Assembly: GCA_021108055.1 (NCBI GenBank)
Contig: JAIORR010000182.1
Location: 1 to 12,714 of the forward strand
Reading direction: 5' to 3'
Source: Candidatus Cloacimonadota bacterium
GTDB lineage: Bacteria; Cloacimonadota; Cloacimonadia; Cloacimonadales; TCS61
Length of the DNA: 12,714 nucleotides
The position numbers and the translations under genes were made by a program. Of this stretch, positions 1-7,918 are shown piece after piece. Every line of letters starts with the position of its first letter. Positions within the stretch are counted from its first letter, which is position 1. A model generated the notes under the pieces. It was not told where the DNA came from and ran no database searches. It worked only from the letters and a program-made list of their open reading frames with translations.

Positions 1-12
1 AAAAGAATTCAT

Positions 13-65
13 ACTGTAATAATAGTCAAACTATTTTTACATACTACTGTAATAATAGTTAAACT
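13..65. repeat. Two-copy imperfect direct repeat, about 20 bp, 33-bp period
   Basis: The 20-bp unit ACTGTAATAATAGTCAAACT at 13-32 recurs at 46-65 with one difference (C to T), giving a 33-bp period. Copy 1 also contains a small dyad, AATAGT-CAA-ACTATT at 21-35. It lies just beyond the stop codon of the leftward GH13 gene. Because it reaches almost to the window edge, it may be the end of a longer array. I cannot assign a function. It could be part of a 3' end signal for the leftward gene, but no U-tract follows the dyad in that direction. Confidence 0.6.
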
Positions 66-101
66 TTTTGAACAATATATTTCAGGATTTCTACTTAGCT
101 T

Positions 102-1904
102 TCATTTCTTTTGCAATATTAATCCACTCATCGCAGGTATGATATTTTTTGTAAATCTGGTTTCTGTTATCAGATCATTATAAGAATTCAGCGGGAAATC
201 TATTTTTCTATCTTTGGAATTATTGTTAATAATAATGATCAATCCTTCTTCATCCAGAATTCTTTTATAGATGATCACATTATCTTTTGCACTGATTAAT
301 TTATAATTTCCTCTGCGAAGTGAAATATTTTTTTTCCTGATCGCAATAAGTTTTTTATACCAATCCCTGAGCTCTACCGCAACTTTATCATTTTCAAACT
401 TCCAGTTAAATGGTCGGCGATTATCCGGATCGTGTCCGCCCGGCATTGCGATCTCATCTCCATAGAAAATATGAGGAGCTCCCACAAATGTCATTTGGAA
501 TAGAACTGCCAACTTTAATTTTGCGATATTTCCATCTGCCGATTCCAGAAAGCGGAAAGTATCGTGACTATCCAGCAGATTCATCATTACCTGAGTTGCC
601 TGAAGCGGATATTTTTGCAAGCCCTCTATGATGATCTTCGCAAAATTTTCTGCCGAAGAATTTTCAATAAAAAAGTCATAAACCGGATCCTTGAAATATT
701 TGTAATTCATCACAGCATCAAAATAATCGTCATTTATCCATTCGGTAGCATTGTGCCAGATCTCACCGATCAGATAAGCCTCGGGTTTTACCGATTTCAC
801 TTTTTTACGGAATATCTTCCAGAACCAGAAGGGAACTTCATTCGGAATATCAAGCCTGAAACCATCGATGTCAAACTCGTTCAACCAGAATTCAGCTACA
901 TCCAAAATGTATTTCACAACATCTTCATTTACATTTGCTTCGCTTTGATCCTTAATGTAATTTTCTTCCGGATGTTTTCGATCCAGATCAAAATTCAGAT
1001 CCGGCATTATGGAATGTCCCCACCAACATTGATAATATTCTTTCGCATCAAAATCATCTGTGATCTCATCCGGGAGCGGCCATTTGTGCCAATCGAACCA
1101 ATGATAATATTTTGAATTCTTTCCTTTTTCCACACAATCTTTGAATGCAAAGAAACCCACCCCAACGTGATTGAAAGCAAAATCAACAATTACTCTAATT
1201 CCATTCTGATGCAGTTCTTTTACCAGTTTGATGAAGTCATCATTAGTTCCAAAATGCGGATCGATCTTGAAATAATCGAATGCTTCGTATTTATGATTTG
1301 AAGCAGCCTGCACCAGCGGATTGAAATATATGATCGTAATTCCCAGATCTTTAAGATATTCAATTTTCTGTTTTACACCTTCCAGATCACCGCCATAAAA
1401 TAAATAGTGTCTATTCTCATCTTCCCCAAGAACTTTTGTGTTATACCAATCATCGATGAACTTGAATTTTCCTTCTCTTGCAGCGGGAGATAATTTGTTT
1501 TCTTTTTGATAATACCATTCGGAAAAATCGGGATCAATTTTGTGATTTCCATTACAAAATCTATCGGTGAATATCTGATAAAAAATACCGTCTTTCACCC
1601 AATCTGGCGTAGCGAAATCATCAGCTTTTTGCTCAATATTTTTCGCTTTTCTTCCTACGTAAACAACCGAATTCCTGTTTCCAAATTTATCTTGGGCAAA
1701 TTCTTCTGCGGATTCATCTATTACCCAGTTTCCATCAACTACAAATTTGTATTCGTAGCGTCCTTTTTTTAATTCTAAACAAATTTCATAGATTCCATTG
1801 TTTTCGATTAATTCATCTTCTTGCGTGTTCCAATTATTGAAATCTCCGGCAACGAAAACTTTGTGTTCACTTCCTGTTAAAGGCTTATATTTAAAATTCT
1901 TCAT
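102..1904 (-). CDS. CBM48-containing GH13 alpha-amylase, neopullulanase/cyclomaltodextrinase-like
   Basis: This is a predicted cytoplasmic enzyme of 600 residues that hydrolyses alpha-glucans or maltodextrins. Residues 1-85 look like a glycogen-binding early-set module (CBM48/AMPK type; VFVAGDFNNW at 17-26, then YEYKFVVDG at 50-58). The GH13 barrel follows, with all conserved regions visible: region I DFAFNH (241-246), region V MPDLN (300-304), region II GFRLDIPNEV with nucleophile D352, region III GEIWH with acid/base E381, and region IV DSHD with D448. A beta-rich domain C ends the protein. GEIWH and the NEV after the nucleophile resemble neopullulanase and maltogenic amylase. MPDLN is the region V form associated with the intermediate GH13_36 group. 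The exact substrate is therefore open. I chose the ATG at 1902-1904 because GGAG lies 6 bases upstream; an in-frame GTG at 1922 would place that GGAG inside the gene. There is no signal peptide. The gene diverges from glgP and probably acts on the same intracellular polyglucan. Confidence 0.93.
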   Translation of the reverse strand: MKNFKYKPLTGSEHKVFVAGDFNNWNTQEDELIENNGIYEICLELKKGRYEYKFVVDGNWVIDESAEEFAQDKFGNRNSVVYVGRKAKNIEQKADDFATPDWVKDGIFYQIFTDRFCNGNHKIDPDFSEWYYQKENKLSPAAREGKFKFIDDWYNTKVLGEDENRHYLFYGGDLEGVKQKIEYLKDLGITIIYFNPLVQAASNHKYEAFDYFKIDPHFGTNDDFIKLVKELHQNGIRVIVDFAFNHVGVGFFAFKDCVEKGKNSKYYHWFDWHKWPLPDEITDDFDAKEYYQCWWGHSIMPDLNFDLDRKHPEENYIKDQSEANVNEDVVKYILDVAEFWLNEFDIDGFRLDIPNEVPFWFWKIFRKKVKSVKPEAYLIGEIWHNATEWINDDYFDAVMNYKYFKDPVYDFFIENSSAENFAKIIIEGLQKYPLQATQVMMNLLDSHDTFRFLESADGNIAKLKLAVLFQMTFVGAPHIFYGDEIAMPGGHDPDNRRPFNWKFENDKVAVELRDWYKKLIAIRKKNISLRRGNYKLISAKDNVIIYKRILDEEGLIIIINNNSKDRKIDFPLNSYNDLITETRFTKNIIPAMSGLILQKK

Positions 1905-1910
1905 TAATTT

Positions 1911-1914
1911 CTCC
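1911..1914 (-). promoter_or_regulatory. Shine-Dalgarno site that fixes the GH13 start
   Basis: Read on the minus strand, GGAG is followed by AAATTA and then ATG, a 6-base spacer. This supports the ATG at 1904 over the in-frame GTG at 1922. The same arrangement is seen for the YhbY gene. Confidence 0.75.
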
Positions 1915-1951
1915 ACAACCACATTATTAAAAGAATTTATCCTGTTTATCG

Positions 1952-1975
1952 GTCAATAAATTTTCAAGTATTGAC
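1952..1975. promoter_or_regulatory. Inverted repeat GTCAATA-N10-TATTGAC in divergent promoter region
   Basis: Perfect 7-bp arms at 1952-1958 and 1969-1975 flank a 10-bp spacer midway between the divergent GH13 and glgP genes. Each arm reads TATTGAC in the direction of the gene it faces. The arms could therefore be paired -35-like elements, or one 24-bp operator shared by both genes. Matching -10 boxes are not convincing on either strand. Confidence 0.4.
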
Positions 1976-1999
1976 ACAAATTATTCATAAAACAAATTA
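1971..1999 (+). promoter_or_regulatory. Candidate promoter for glgP (strong -35, weak -10)
   Basis: TTGACA at 1971-1976 matches the sigma-70 -35 consensus exactly. At a 17-bp spacing the -10 position (1994-1999) reads AAATTA, which is a poor match. The call therefore rests on the -35 element and its location. The same TATTGACA octamer lies upstream of the ATPase gene at the right end. Confidence 0.35.
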
Positions 2000-2000
2000 A

Positions 2001-2017
2001 CTCCAATGATATTGGAG
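2001..2017 (+). promoter_or_regulatory. Perfect palindrome overlapping the glgP ribosome binding site
   Basis: CTCCAAT (2001-2007), GAT, ATTGGAG (2011-2017) is a perfect 7+3+7 inverted repeat. Its right arm contains most of the GGAGG Shine-Dalgarno sequence (2014-2018) of glgP. In RNA the left arm would pair with and hide the ribosome binding site. In DNA it could be a 17-bp operator near the transcription start. The sequence alone does not decide between these. Confidence 0.5.
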
Positions 2018-2022
2018 GAGTA

Positions 2023-4569
2023 GTGAAAAAAATAAATTTTAAAGATTTTTATATAAAACCGAAATTACCTGAAATTTTAGAGCCGTTAAATGAATTGGCG
2101 GAGAATTTATGGTCAACCTGGAATCCCGATGCATATAAATTGTTCAGCAGGATTGATCCTGGTTTGTTTAGAAAATTTAATCATAACCCTGTAAAATTGA
2201 TCCAGAAAGTTCCCACAGAAAAATTTCAAAAACTATCTCAGGAAAGCGGATTCTTGAATGAGCTGGATACAGTCTATAAGCAATTTATGTCTTATAAAGA
2301 TTATCAGGGATATTATCTGGAAAACGGGAAAAGAAAAAATTTTGCTGCTGATTTCCGGATAGCCTATTTTTCAATGGAATTTGGTTTGCACGAATCACTT
2401 CCGATATATTCAGGAGGTTTGGGTATTCTTTCGGGAGATCATCTGAAAGCCGCATCGGATATGGGTTTGCCGTTAACCGGATTCGGACTTCTTTATAGAT
2501 ATGGATATTTTAACCAGAAGATCGATCTGAATGGAAAGCAGACAGAAGTTTACAAAGAAAACGAATGGCATTCCGAACCGATAAAAAAAGTTACTGCTGA
2601 TAATGGTGAAGATATTGTAATTAAAATTAAAATCCGTGGTGAAAAAATTTATTTAAAAGCATGGGAAATTAAAGTTGGGAAAATCTCGCTTTATCTCCTG
2701 GATGCGAATTTAGATAAGAATAAGCCACATCATCGAAAGATTACAGATTATCTTTATGTTTCCGATCGGGAAACAAGAATTTTGCAGGAAATTGTTTTAG
2801 CTTTCGGTTCTTTAAAATTAATTGAAAAATTGAAAATAAAACCGACTATTTATCATCTGAATGAAGGTCATTCCGCTTTTCTTATTATTAAACGCTTGAA
2901 TAATCTTATGAAATTAAAAGAATTTTCTTTTGACGAAGCAAGAGAGGTTATTCGATTAAGTACGGCGTTTACGACTCATACACCCGTTCCTGCCGGGAAT
3001 GAAGCCTTCGATATGAAACTGGTAGAACATTATCTTTCGGATGAGATCAAAGCTATTAATATGAGTTTTGAACAATTTGCCGATTTTGCAAGAATTAATA
3101 ATAATCACGATTTTTCATTGTCTGTTCTGGCAATTAGATTTGCAAAATATATAAATGGTGTTTCCAAACTTCATAGTATTGTCTCCAAAGAAATGTGGAA
3201 TCCCATCTATCCAAATATTTGTGAAGATGAAATGCCAATTGACTCCATTACGAATGGAGTTCATATACCCACCTGGCTCAGCAGGCAAATGTCAAAACTT
3301 TTTGATAGGTATATCGGATCGGATTATGAGCATAATGCTGATGAAGAAACTATTTGGAAGAACATCCTGTCTATTCCTGATATTGAAATTTGGGAAGCTC
3401 ATCAACAGCGTAAGCAGCAGATGATCACATTTATCAGGGAAAGATTAGGCGATAATTTAATGTATAGAAGTTCTGAATTTGCAACTACGGAAAAGATCAA
3501 GAATGTTCTTGCTCCCTATAAACTTGTAATCGGATTTGCACGAAGATTTGCAACTTACAAACGGGCGAATTTAATTCTAAAAGATAAAAATAGATTATTA
3601 AAATTGATACGTGATCCTGAAAGACCAATACAATTTGTTTTTGCCGGAAAGGCGCATCCAGCCGATGAATTCGGTAAGGCGATGATAAAAGAGATCATAG
3701 ATTTTGCCAAAGAAAATCAGGTTGAAGACAGTTTTGTTTTCATTGAGGATTATGATATGAACGTAGCCCGCCATATTGTTCAAGGTGTGGATATCTGGCT
3801 GAATACTCCGATGAAACCAAAAGAGGCAAGCGGAACTTCCGGTATGAAGGCAGGTATGAACGGAGTGATGAATTTAAGCGTGTTAGACGGATGGTGGCCC
3901 GAATGTTATAATTCGGATAACGGCTGGTCGATCACAGCCGGCTCTCAGCAGGAAGATCTGCAAATCAGAGACACGTTGGATGCAAATGAAATGTATGATA
4001 TTCTGGAAAATGAAATTGCCCCGATTTATTATAATCGTGATAAAAACCGCATTCCGTCACACTGGATAAAAATGATGAAACATTCCATTTACGATGTTGG
4101 CAAAGGGTTTAATATGCACAGAATGCTACGAGAATATCTAACGAAATTCTACTTACCGATCTCGATGGATGTAAAAAAGATCTCGGTTGATAATTATAAA
4201 TATCTCAAACAACTGCGGGATATCGAATCTAAATTACAAGAGAACTGGCAGAAGGTAAAATTTGTTGATGTAGATATTAACATTCAGGATTCGGAGATTA
4301 TTTGTAGTGGTGAAGTAATAAAAGCCACTGCAAAAATCGATATGGATGGGTTGGATGCAAACTTACTGAAAGTTGAATTATTCAAGAAAAATAATGAAAA
4401 TGATTTTAATATTTTTGAGTTAGATTTTGTTAAGGGAGAAAATAATATCGCAATTTTTAATGGCGAATTTACCGTTACGGGTTCAGGAAAACAGAGTTTC
4501 AATCTCAGAATTCGTCCGAATCAAACTGATTTAATAGAATATTATGAATATGTGAAATGGTATTATTAA
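2023..4569 (+). CDS. glgP: Alpha-glucan (glycogen/maltodextrin) phosphorylase, GT35
   Basis: This PLP-dependent phosphorylase (848 residues) releases glucose-1-phosphate from non-reducing ends of alpha-1,4-glucans in the cytoplasm. The N-terminal ~115 residues match the DUF3417 module of the compact phosphorylase branch (LAENLWSTWNPDAY). Family blocks follow in order: YSGGLGILSGDH from Y129, the THTPVPAGNE block around H319, TNGVHIPTW, ARRFATYKR, AGKAHP, and EASGTSGMKAG, whose K609 is the expected PLP-binding lysine. The last ~110 residues form a beta-rich tail, as in Thermotoga-type enzymes. Length is normal for this branch (about 820-860). The start is GTG at 2023 behind GGAGG with a short 4-base spacer, and the reading frame begins directly at the usual N-terminus. 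It is the first gene of the rightward block. A palindrome covering its ribosome binding site suggests regulation at initiation. The family is certain; the preferred chain length of the substrate cannot be read from sequence. Confidence 0.95.
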   Translation: MKKINFKDFYIKPKLPEILEPLNELAENLWSTWNPDAYKLFSRIDPGLFRKFNHNPVKLIQKVPTEKFQKLSQESGFLNELDTVYKQFMSYKDYQGYYLENGKRKNFAADFRIAYFSMEFGLHESLPIYSGGLGILSGDHLKAASDMGLPLTGFGLLYRYGYFNQKIDLNGKQTEVYKENEWHSEPIKKVTADNGEDIVIKIKIRGEKIYLKAWEIKVGKISLYLLDANLDKNKPHHRKITDYLYVSDRETRILQEIVLAFGSLKLIEKLKIKPTIYHLNEGHSAFLIIKRLNNLMKLKEFSFDEAREVIRLSTAFTTHTPVPAGNEAFDMKLVEHYLSDEIKAINMSFEQFADFARINNNHDFSLSVLAIRFAKYINGVSKLHSIVSKEMWNPIYPNICEDEMPIDSITNGVHIPTWLSRQMSKLFDRYIGSDYEHNADEETIWKNILSIPDIEIWEAHQQRKQQMITFIRERLGDNLMYRSSEFATTEKIKNVLAPYKLVIGFARRFATYKRANLILKDKNRLLKLIRDPERPIQFVFAGKAHPADEFGKAMIKEIIDFAKENQVEDSFVFIEDYDMNVARHIVQGVDIWLNTPMKPKEASGTSGMKAGMNGVMNLSVLDGWWPECYNSDNGWSITAGSQQEDLQIRDTLDANEMYDILENEIAPIYYNRDKNRIPSHWIKMMKHSIYDVGKGFNMHRMLREYLTKFYLPISMDVKKISVDNYKYLKQLRDIESKLQENWQKVKFVDVDINIQDSEIICSGEVIKATAKIDMDGLDANLLKVELFKKNNENDFNIFELDFVKGENNIAIFNGEFTVTGSGKQSFNLRIRPNQTDLIEYYEYVKWYY

Positions 4570-4580
4570 TTAAAAAATTA

Positions 4581-4651
4581 ACACAGAGACACGAAAGACA
4601 CAGAAAGACAAAGGACATCTTTTTTCTTGGTGCCTTTGTGACTTAGTGGCG
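4581..4651. repeat. Imperfect palindromic intergenic repeat (CACAGAG...CTTTGTG type)
   Basis: A purine-rich left arm starting ACACAGAGACACGAAAG (from 4581) faces a complementary right arm CTTGGTGCCTTTGTGACTTA (4626-4645) followed by GTGGCG. The arms pair imperfectly around a T-rich loop. It fills nearly all of the 97-bp gap between glgP and the large GH13 gene and ends 16 bases before that gene's ATG. I recall similar CACAGAG/CTTTGTG elements as dispersed intergenic repeats in many uncultured-bacterium genomes, but could not check this. In RNA it could fold into a long hairpin that stabilises or attenuates the message. Confidence 0.5.
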
Positions 4652-4666
4652 AAATGAGATAAAATA

Positions 4667-7600
4667 ATGAATGAAAAACTTGGAATCCCAATATTACAAA
4701 AAGTAAAAGATCGCTTTCAGATAAAAAAAGAAAACATAAACAAAAATAGAAAATTAGTTTTTAAAAGTCAGATCGAACTCCGCAAATTTGCCCAAAAAAT
4801 AAATGAAGGCAAAGATATAATCTTTAATAGTTCCAAAGCAGCTACTCCCGGTGAATTGAATGCGGTGCTGATCATAACCGGCTTAACGCAAAAGATAATT
4901 ACAAAATATACTGAAGATATCAATCCCAGAATTATTGAAAAAGCATATCGATTCCTCATCGATAATATAGGGCAATTTAATTTAGATACTTTTGAGAAGG
5001 ATTATCAGGAAGAATTTGTATCATCCAAAAAAGCAGTTTTTTTAAACGAAACATTATTGATCTGGCTGATAAATCAAAATCCCGCTTTTGAAAAATATCG
5101 GGAACTTTTTAATGACAATACATTAAAGACCGAGAGTAATTATCCTGCTCATTTCGAACATTTAAAAGATTTTTTTAAAACGCAGCCTTCAGTTGATAAT
5201 AAAAAGATTGATTTCATAAGTTTCCTTTTGGAACCAATGCTGAAATTTCCGGATTCGATCTTCGACCAACTGAATTTTATTAAAGAACATTGGAAAGAAT
5301 TGATCGACGACTACTTGCTTTTGCTTCTGCAGGGAATAGGTTTCTTGAAGGAAGAAAACAAGATTCATTTTACCGGTCCGGGACCTGCACAAATCCACGA
5401 ATTCAGTGATGAAGAATATGAGAAATTTACCGAAGATAAAGATTGGATGCCGCACCTGATATTACTTGCGAAAAGCACTTATGTGTGGATGGATCAACTT
5501 AGCAAAAAATACAAAACAGAAATCTCACGTCTGGATCAAATTCCGCAAGAAGAATTACAATTGCAGGCAAGCCGCGGAATTACAGGAATCTGGCTGATCG
5601 GTATCTGGCAAAGAAGCTATGCTTCCAAACGGATAAAAGAGATAAATGGTGATCTCGATGCGATCGCTTCCGCCTATTCATTGGATGATTACCGAATTGC
5701 CGACGATCTTGGTGGCGAACAGGCATTGGAAATTCTCAAAAGAAATGCTGCAAACGTTGGAATTCGGATCGGTTGTGATATGGTGCCCAATCATACCGGC
5801 ATCGATTCCAAGTGGATAGTCGAACATCCGGAGTGGTTTTTGCAACTCGACCATCCTCCTTTTCCTTCCTACTCGTTTAATGGTGAAAACATTTCCGGGA
5901 AAAATGAAATTCAAGTAAAAATTGAAGATCATTATTATGAAAAAACCGATGCTGCCGTTGTTTTCCAATACACCAAAGATGGAAAAAACCGCTATATTTA
6001 TCACGGAAACGATGGAACCAGTACTCCCTGGAATGATACCGCCCAGCTAAATTATCTGCTTCCGGAAGTGCGTAAAGCTGTCAGCGATAAAATAATTGAG
6101 ATTGCCAAAAAGTTTCCCATAATCCGCTTCGATGCAGCGATGACTTTGGCAAAAAAACATATTCAGAGACTCTGGTTTCCTCAGCCGGGAAGTGGTGGCG
6201 ATATTGCCACCCGCAGCGAATATGGAATGACGAAAGCTGATTTTAACAAACTTTTTCCTAATGAATTCTGGCGGGAAGTGGTTGATAGAGCAGCCATTGA
6301 AGCACCCGATACCTTGCTTTTGGCAGAAGCTTTTTGGATGATGGAAGGATATTTTGTGCGAACACTTGGAATGCATCGAGTTTATAACAGTGCCTTTATG
6401 AATATGCTGAAAGACGAGGATAATGCAAAATACAGAAAATCAATTTTTAATATCCTGGAATTTAATCCGCAAATATTAAAACGTTTTGTGAATTTTATGA
6501 GCAATCCCGATGAAGATACGGCAATCGCACAATTCGGCAGTGATGATAAATATTTTGGAGTTTGCCTTTTGATGAGCACAATGCCCGGATTACCGATGTT
6601 CGCTCACGGACAGATCGAAGGTTTTACAGAACGCTATGGGATGGAGTTCAAGAAAGCAAAGTGGCAGGAAAATGAAAATGGAAATCTGATCGAAAGACAC
6701 AATCGTGAAATCTTTCCGCTGCTTAATAAAAGATACCTTTTCTCCGAAGTTGAAAATTTTGTTCTATTTGATTTTATTACGGTAAACAATGAACTTAATG
6801 AGAATGTGTTTGTTTACACAAATAAATTTGAAGATCAGCATTCGTTGGTAGTTTACAATAACAAATATCAGCAAACTTCCGGCTGGATAAACTGGGCGAA
6901 TATTCCAATTAAGAAAGATGAAGAGACAGTTTGGATCAGAAAAAATCTGGGTGCAGCGTGGGAACTGCACAATGAGAAGGATCATTTCGTAATCTTTAAA
7001 GATGTAATTTCGGGACTTGAATTTATCCGCAACTCTATGGAAATTCACGAAAAGGGATTATTCCAGGATTTAGGAGCTTTTAAATATGCGGTTTATCTGA
7101 ATATTTATGAGGTGAGGGATGATATTGAAAAACACTATTCCAAACTGGCAAAATATCTTCAAGGCGGCGGGGTGGAGAATATTCAATACTCCTTAAAACG
7201 AATTGAACTTTTACCTCTTTTAGAGCAATTCAACGAATATATTAATTGGAATGTTCTGGATTATTTGATCAGCATTACCAAGGGAAAAGAGTATAAAATA
7301 TTTAAGCCGGAGCTTCTCAGCAGAACCGAAGGTTTTCTTATTTTCTTAAGCCATTGGATAGATTCTAAAAAAGATGTAGATGCAGTATTAACAGATATTT
7401 CAACTGATCTCGATCATTACTTTGCGGATGGCTTCGAGGTAAACAAAGAGCAGAAACTCTTTGAGATTATTTGGATTTTATTGCGGCATTTGGGAAAATT
7501 GAAAACAGGAAAAGATTATGAATTGATCAGTTCCGAATGGCTGGATGAATTTTTCTTTGGTGAAGATATAACATCGAGTTCTAAAATTGATGTTAACATC

Positions 7601-7918
7601 GAATTACTTAAAATAGGTATCCTGTTCCAGAATTTGTGGAATTTAAAAGATTCAGATGATCTTAAATTAAAAAAAATATTACAAGTTTCCGAAATAAAAA
7701 ATTATCTCAGAATAAATGAGTATGATGATAAACTCTGGTTCAATCGGGAAGCATTTAAAGAAATGATCGAAATGCTGGAAAGTGTAAATTTGATTTCAAT
7801 CGGAGAACAAAAAACAGAGCAGAAGAAGTTCAAAATATTTATCAAGAAAGTTCAAAAAGCAGGGGAAAAATCTGATTATCTGGTAGAGAAATTAATTGAA
7901 AATATCTTGGAGGTTTAG
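4667..7918 (+). CDS. Large atypical GH13 (alpha-amylase family) protein, 1083 aa
   Basis: This is a predicted cytoplasmic GH13 enzyme acting on alpha-glucan; activity unassigned. Residues 1 to ~265 are a mostly helical region I do not recognise. The barrel (about 265-680) shows GITGIWLIGIW, YSLDDY (337-342), region I DMVPNHTG (371-378), region II IRFDAAMT with putative nucleophile D489, and region III LLLAEAFW with putative acid/base E554. Region IV reads MSNPDED, so D615 is kept but the usual His before it is Pro614. HGQIEG (647-652) follows. A likely beta domain comes next, then a helical C-terminal region (about 770-1083) with the motif NEYDDKLWFN at 1017-1026. At 1083 residues it is about twice an ordinary amylase. 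The start ATG has only a weak GAG 8 bases upstream. The stop codon directly abuts the glgA start. Position between phosphorylase and synthase suggests glycogen branching, debranching or transglycosylation, but this is inference from context. It does not carry the GlgB, GlgE or GlgX signatures I know. Confidence 0.88.
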   Translation: MNEKLGIPILQKVKDRFQIKKENINKNRKLVFKSQIELRKFAQKINEGKDIIFNSSKAATPGELNAVLIITGLTQKIITKYTEDINPRIIEKAYRFLIDNIGQFNLDTFEKDYQEEFVSSKKAVFLNETLLIWLINQNPAFEKYRELFNDNTLKTESNYPAHFEHLKDFFKTQPSVDNKKIDFISFLLEPMLKFPDSIFDQLNFIKEHWKELIDDYLLLLLQGIGFLKEENKIHFTGPGPAQIHEFSDEEYEKFTEDKDWMPHLILLAKSTYVWMDQLSKKYKTEISRLDQIPQEELQLQASRGITGIWLIGIWQRSYASKRIKEINGDLDAIASAYSLDDYRIADDLGGEQALEILKRNAANVGIRIGCDMVPNHTGIDSKWIVEHPEWFLQLDHPPFPSYSFNGENISGKNEIQVKIEDHYYEKTDAAVVFQYTKDGKNRYIYHGNDGTSTPWNDTAQLNYLLPEVRKAVSDKIIEIAKKFPIIRFDAAMTLAKKHIQRLWFPQPGSGGDIATRSEYGMTKADFNKLFPNEFWREVVDRAAIEAPDTLLLAEAFWMMEGYFVRTLGMHRVYNSAFMNMLKDEDNAKYRKSIFNILEFNPQILKRFVNFMSNPDEDTAIAQFGSDDKYFGVCLLMSTMPGLPMFAHGQIEGFTERYGMEFKKAKWQENENGNLIERHNREIFPLLNKRYLFSEVENFVLFDFITVNNELNENVFVYTNKFEDQHSLVVYNNKYQQTSGWINWANIPIKKDEETVWIRKNLGAAWELHNEKDHFVIFKDVISGLEFIRNSMEIHEKGLFQDLGAFKYAVYLNIYEVRDDIEKHYSKLAKYLQGGGVENIQYSLKRIELLPLLEQFNEYINWNVLDYLISITKGKEYKIFKPELLSRTEGFLIFLSHWIDSKKDVDAVLTDISTDLDHYFADGFEVNKEQKLFEIIWILLRHLGKLKTGKDYELISSEWLDEFFFGEDITSSSKIDVNIELLKIGILFQNLWNLKDSDDLKLKKILQVSEIKNYLRINEYDDKLWFNREAFKEMIEMLESVNLISIGEQKTEQKKFKIFIKKVQKAGEKSDYLVEKLIENILEV
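7909..7913 (+). promoter_or_regulatory. Shine-Dalgarno site for glgA inside the upstream gene
   Basis: GGAGG lies in the last codons of the large GH13 gene, 5 bases before the glgA ATG at 7919. It supports that start and the 30-residue N-terminal extension, and indicates translation of the two genes from one message. Confidence 0.7.

Noticed and set aside
13..65. Possible CRISPR fragment
   Set aside because: Only two AT-rich units are visible, the interval between them is about 13 bp (too short for a spacer), and there are no cas genes in the window.
564..1115. Open frame of 183 codons on the plus strand, opposite the first GH13 gene
   Set aside because: It is fully inside a clearly conserved GH13 gene on the other strand, has no recognisable domain and no ribosome binding site, and is best seen as a shadow frame.
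1905..1922. Longer form of the leftward GH13 protein starting at GTG 1922
   Set aside because: The GGAG site at 1911-1914 lies within this extension and is ideally spaced for the ATG at 1904.
6482..6523. Frameshift or sequencing error as the cause of the altered region IV in the large GH13 gene
   Set aside because: The frame stays open with coherent coding on both sides, and the motif around N-P-D aligns well without a shift. A substitution is the simpler reading.
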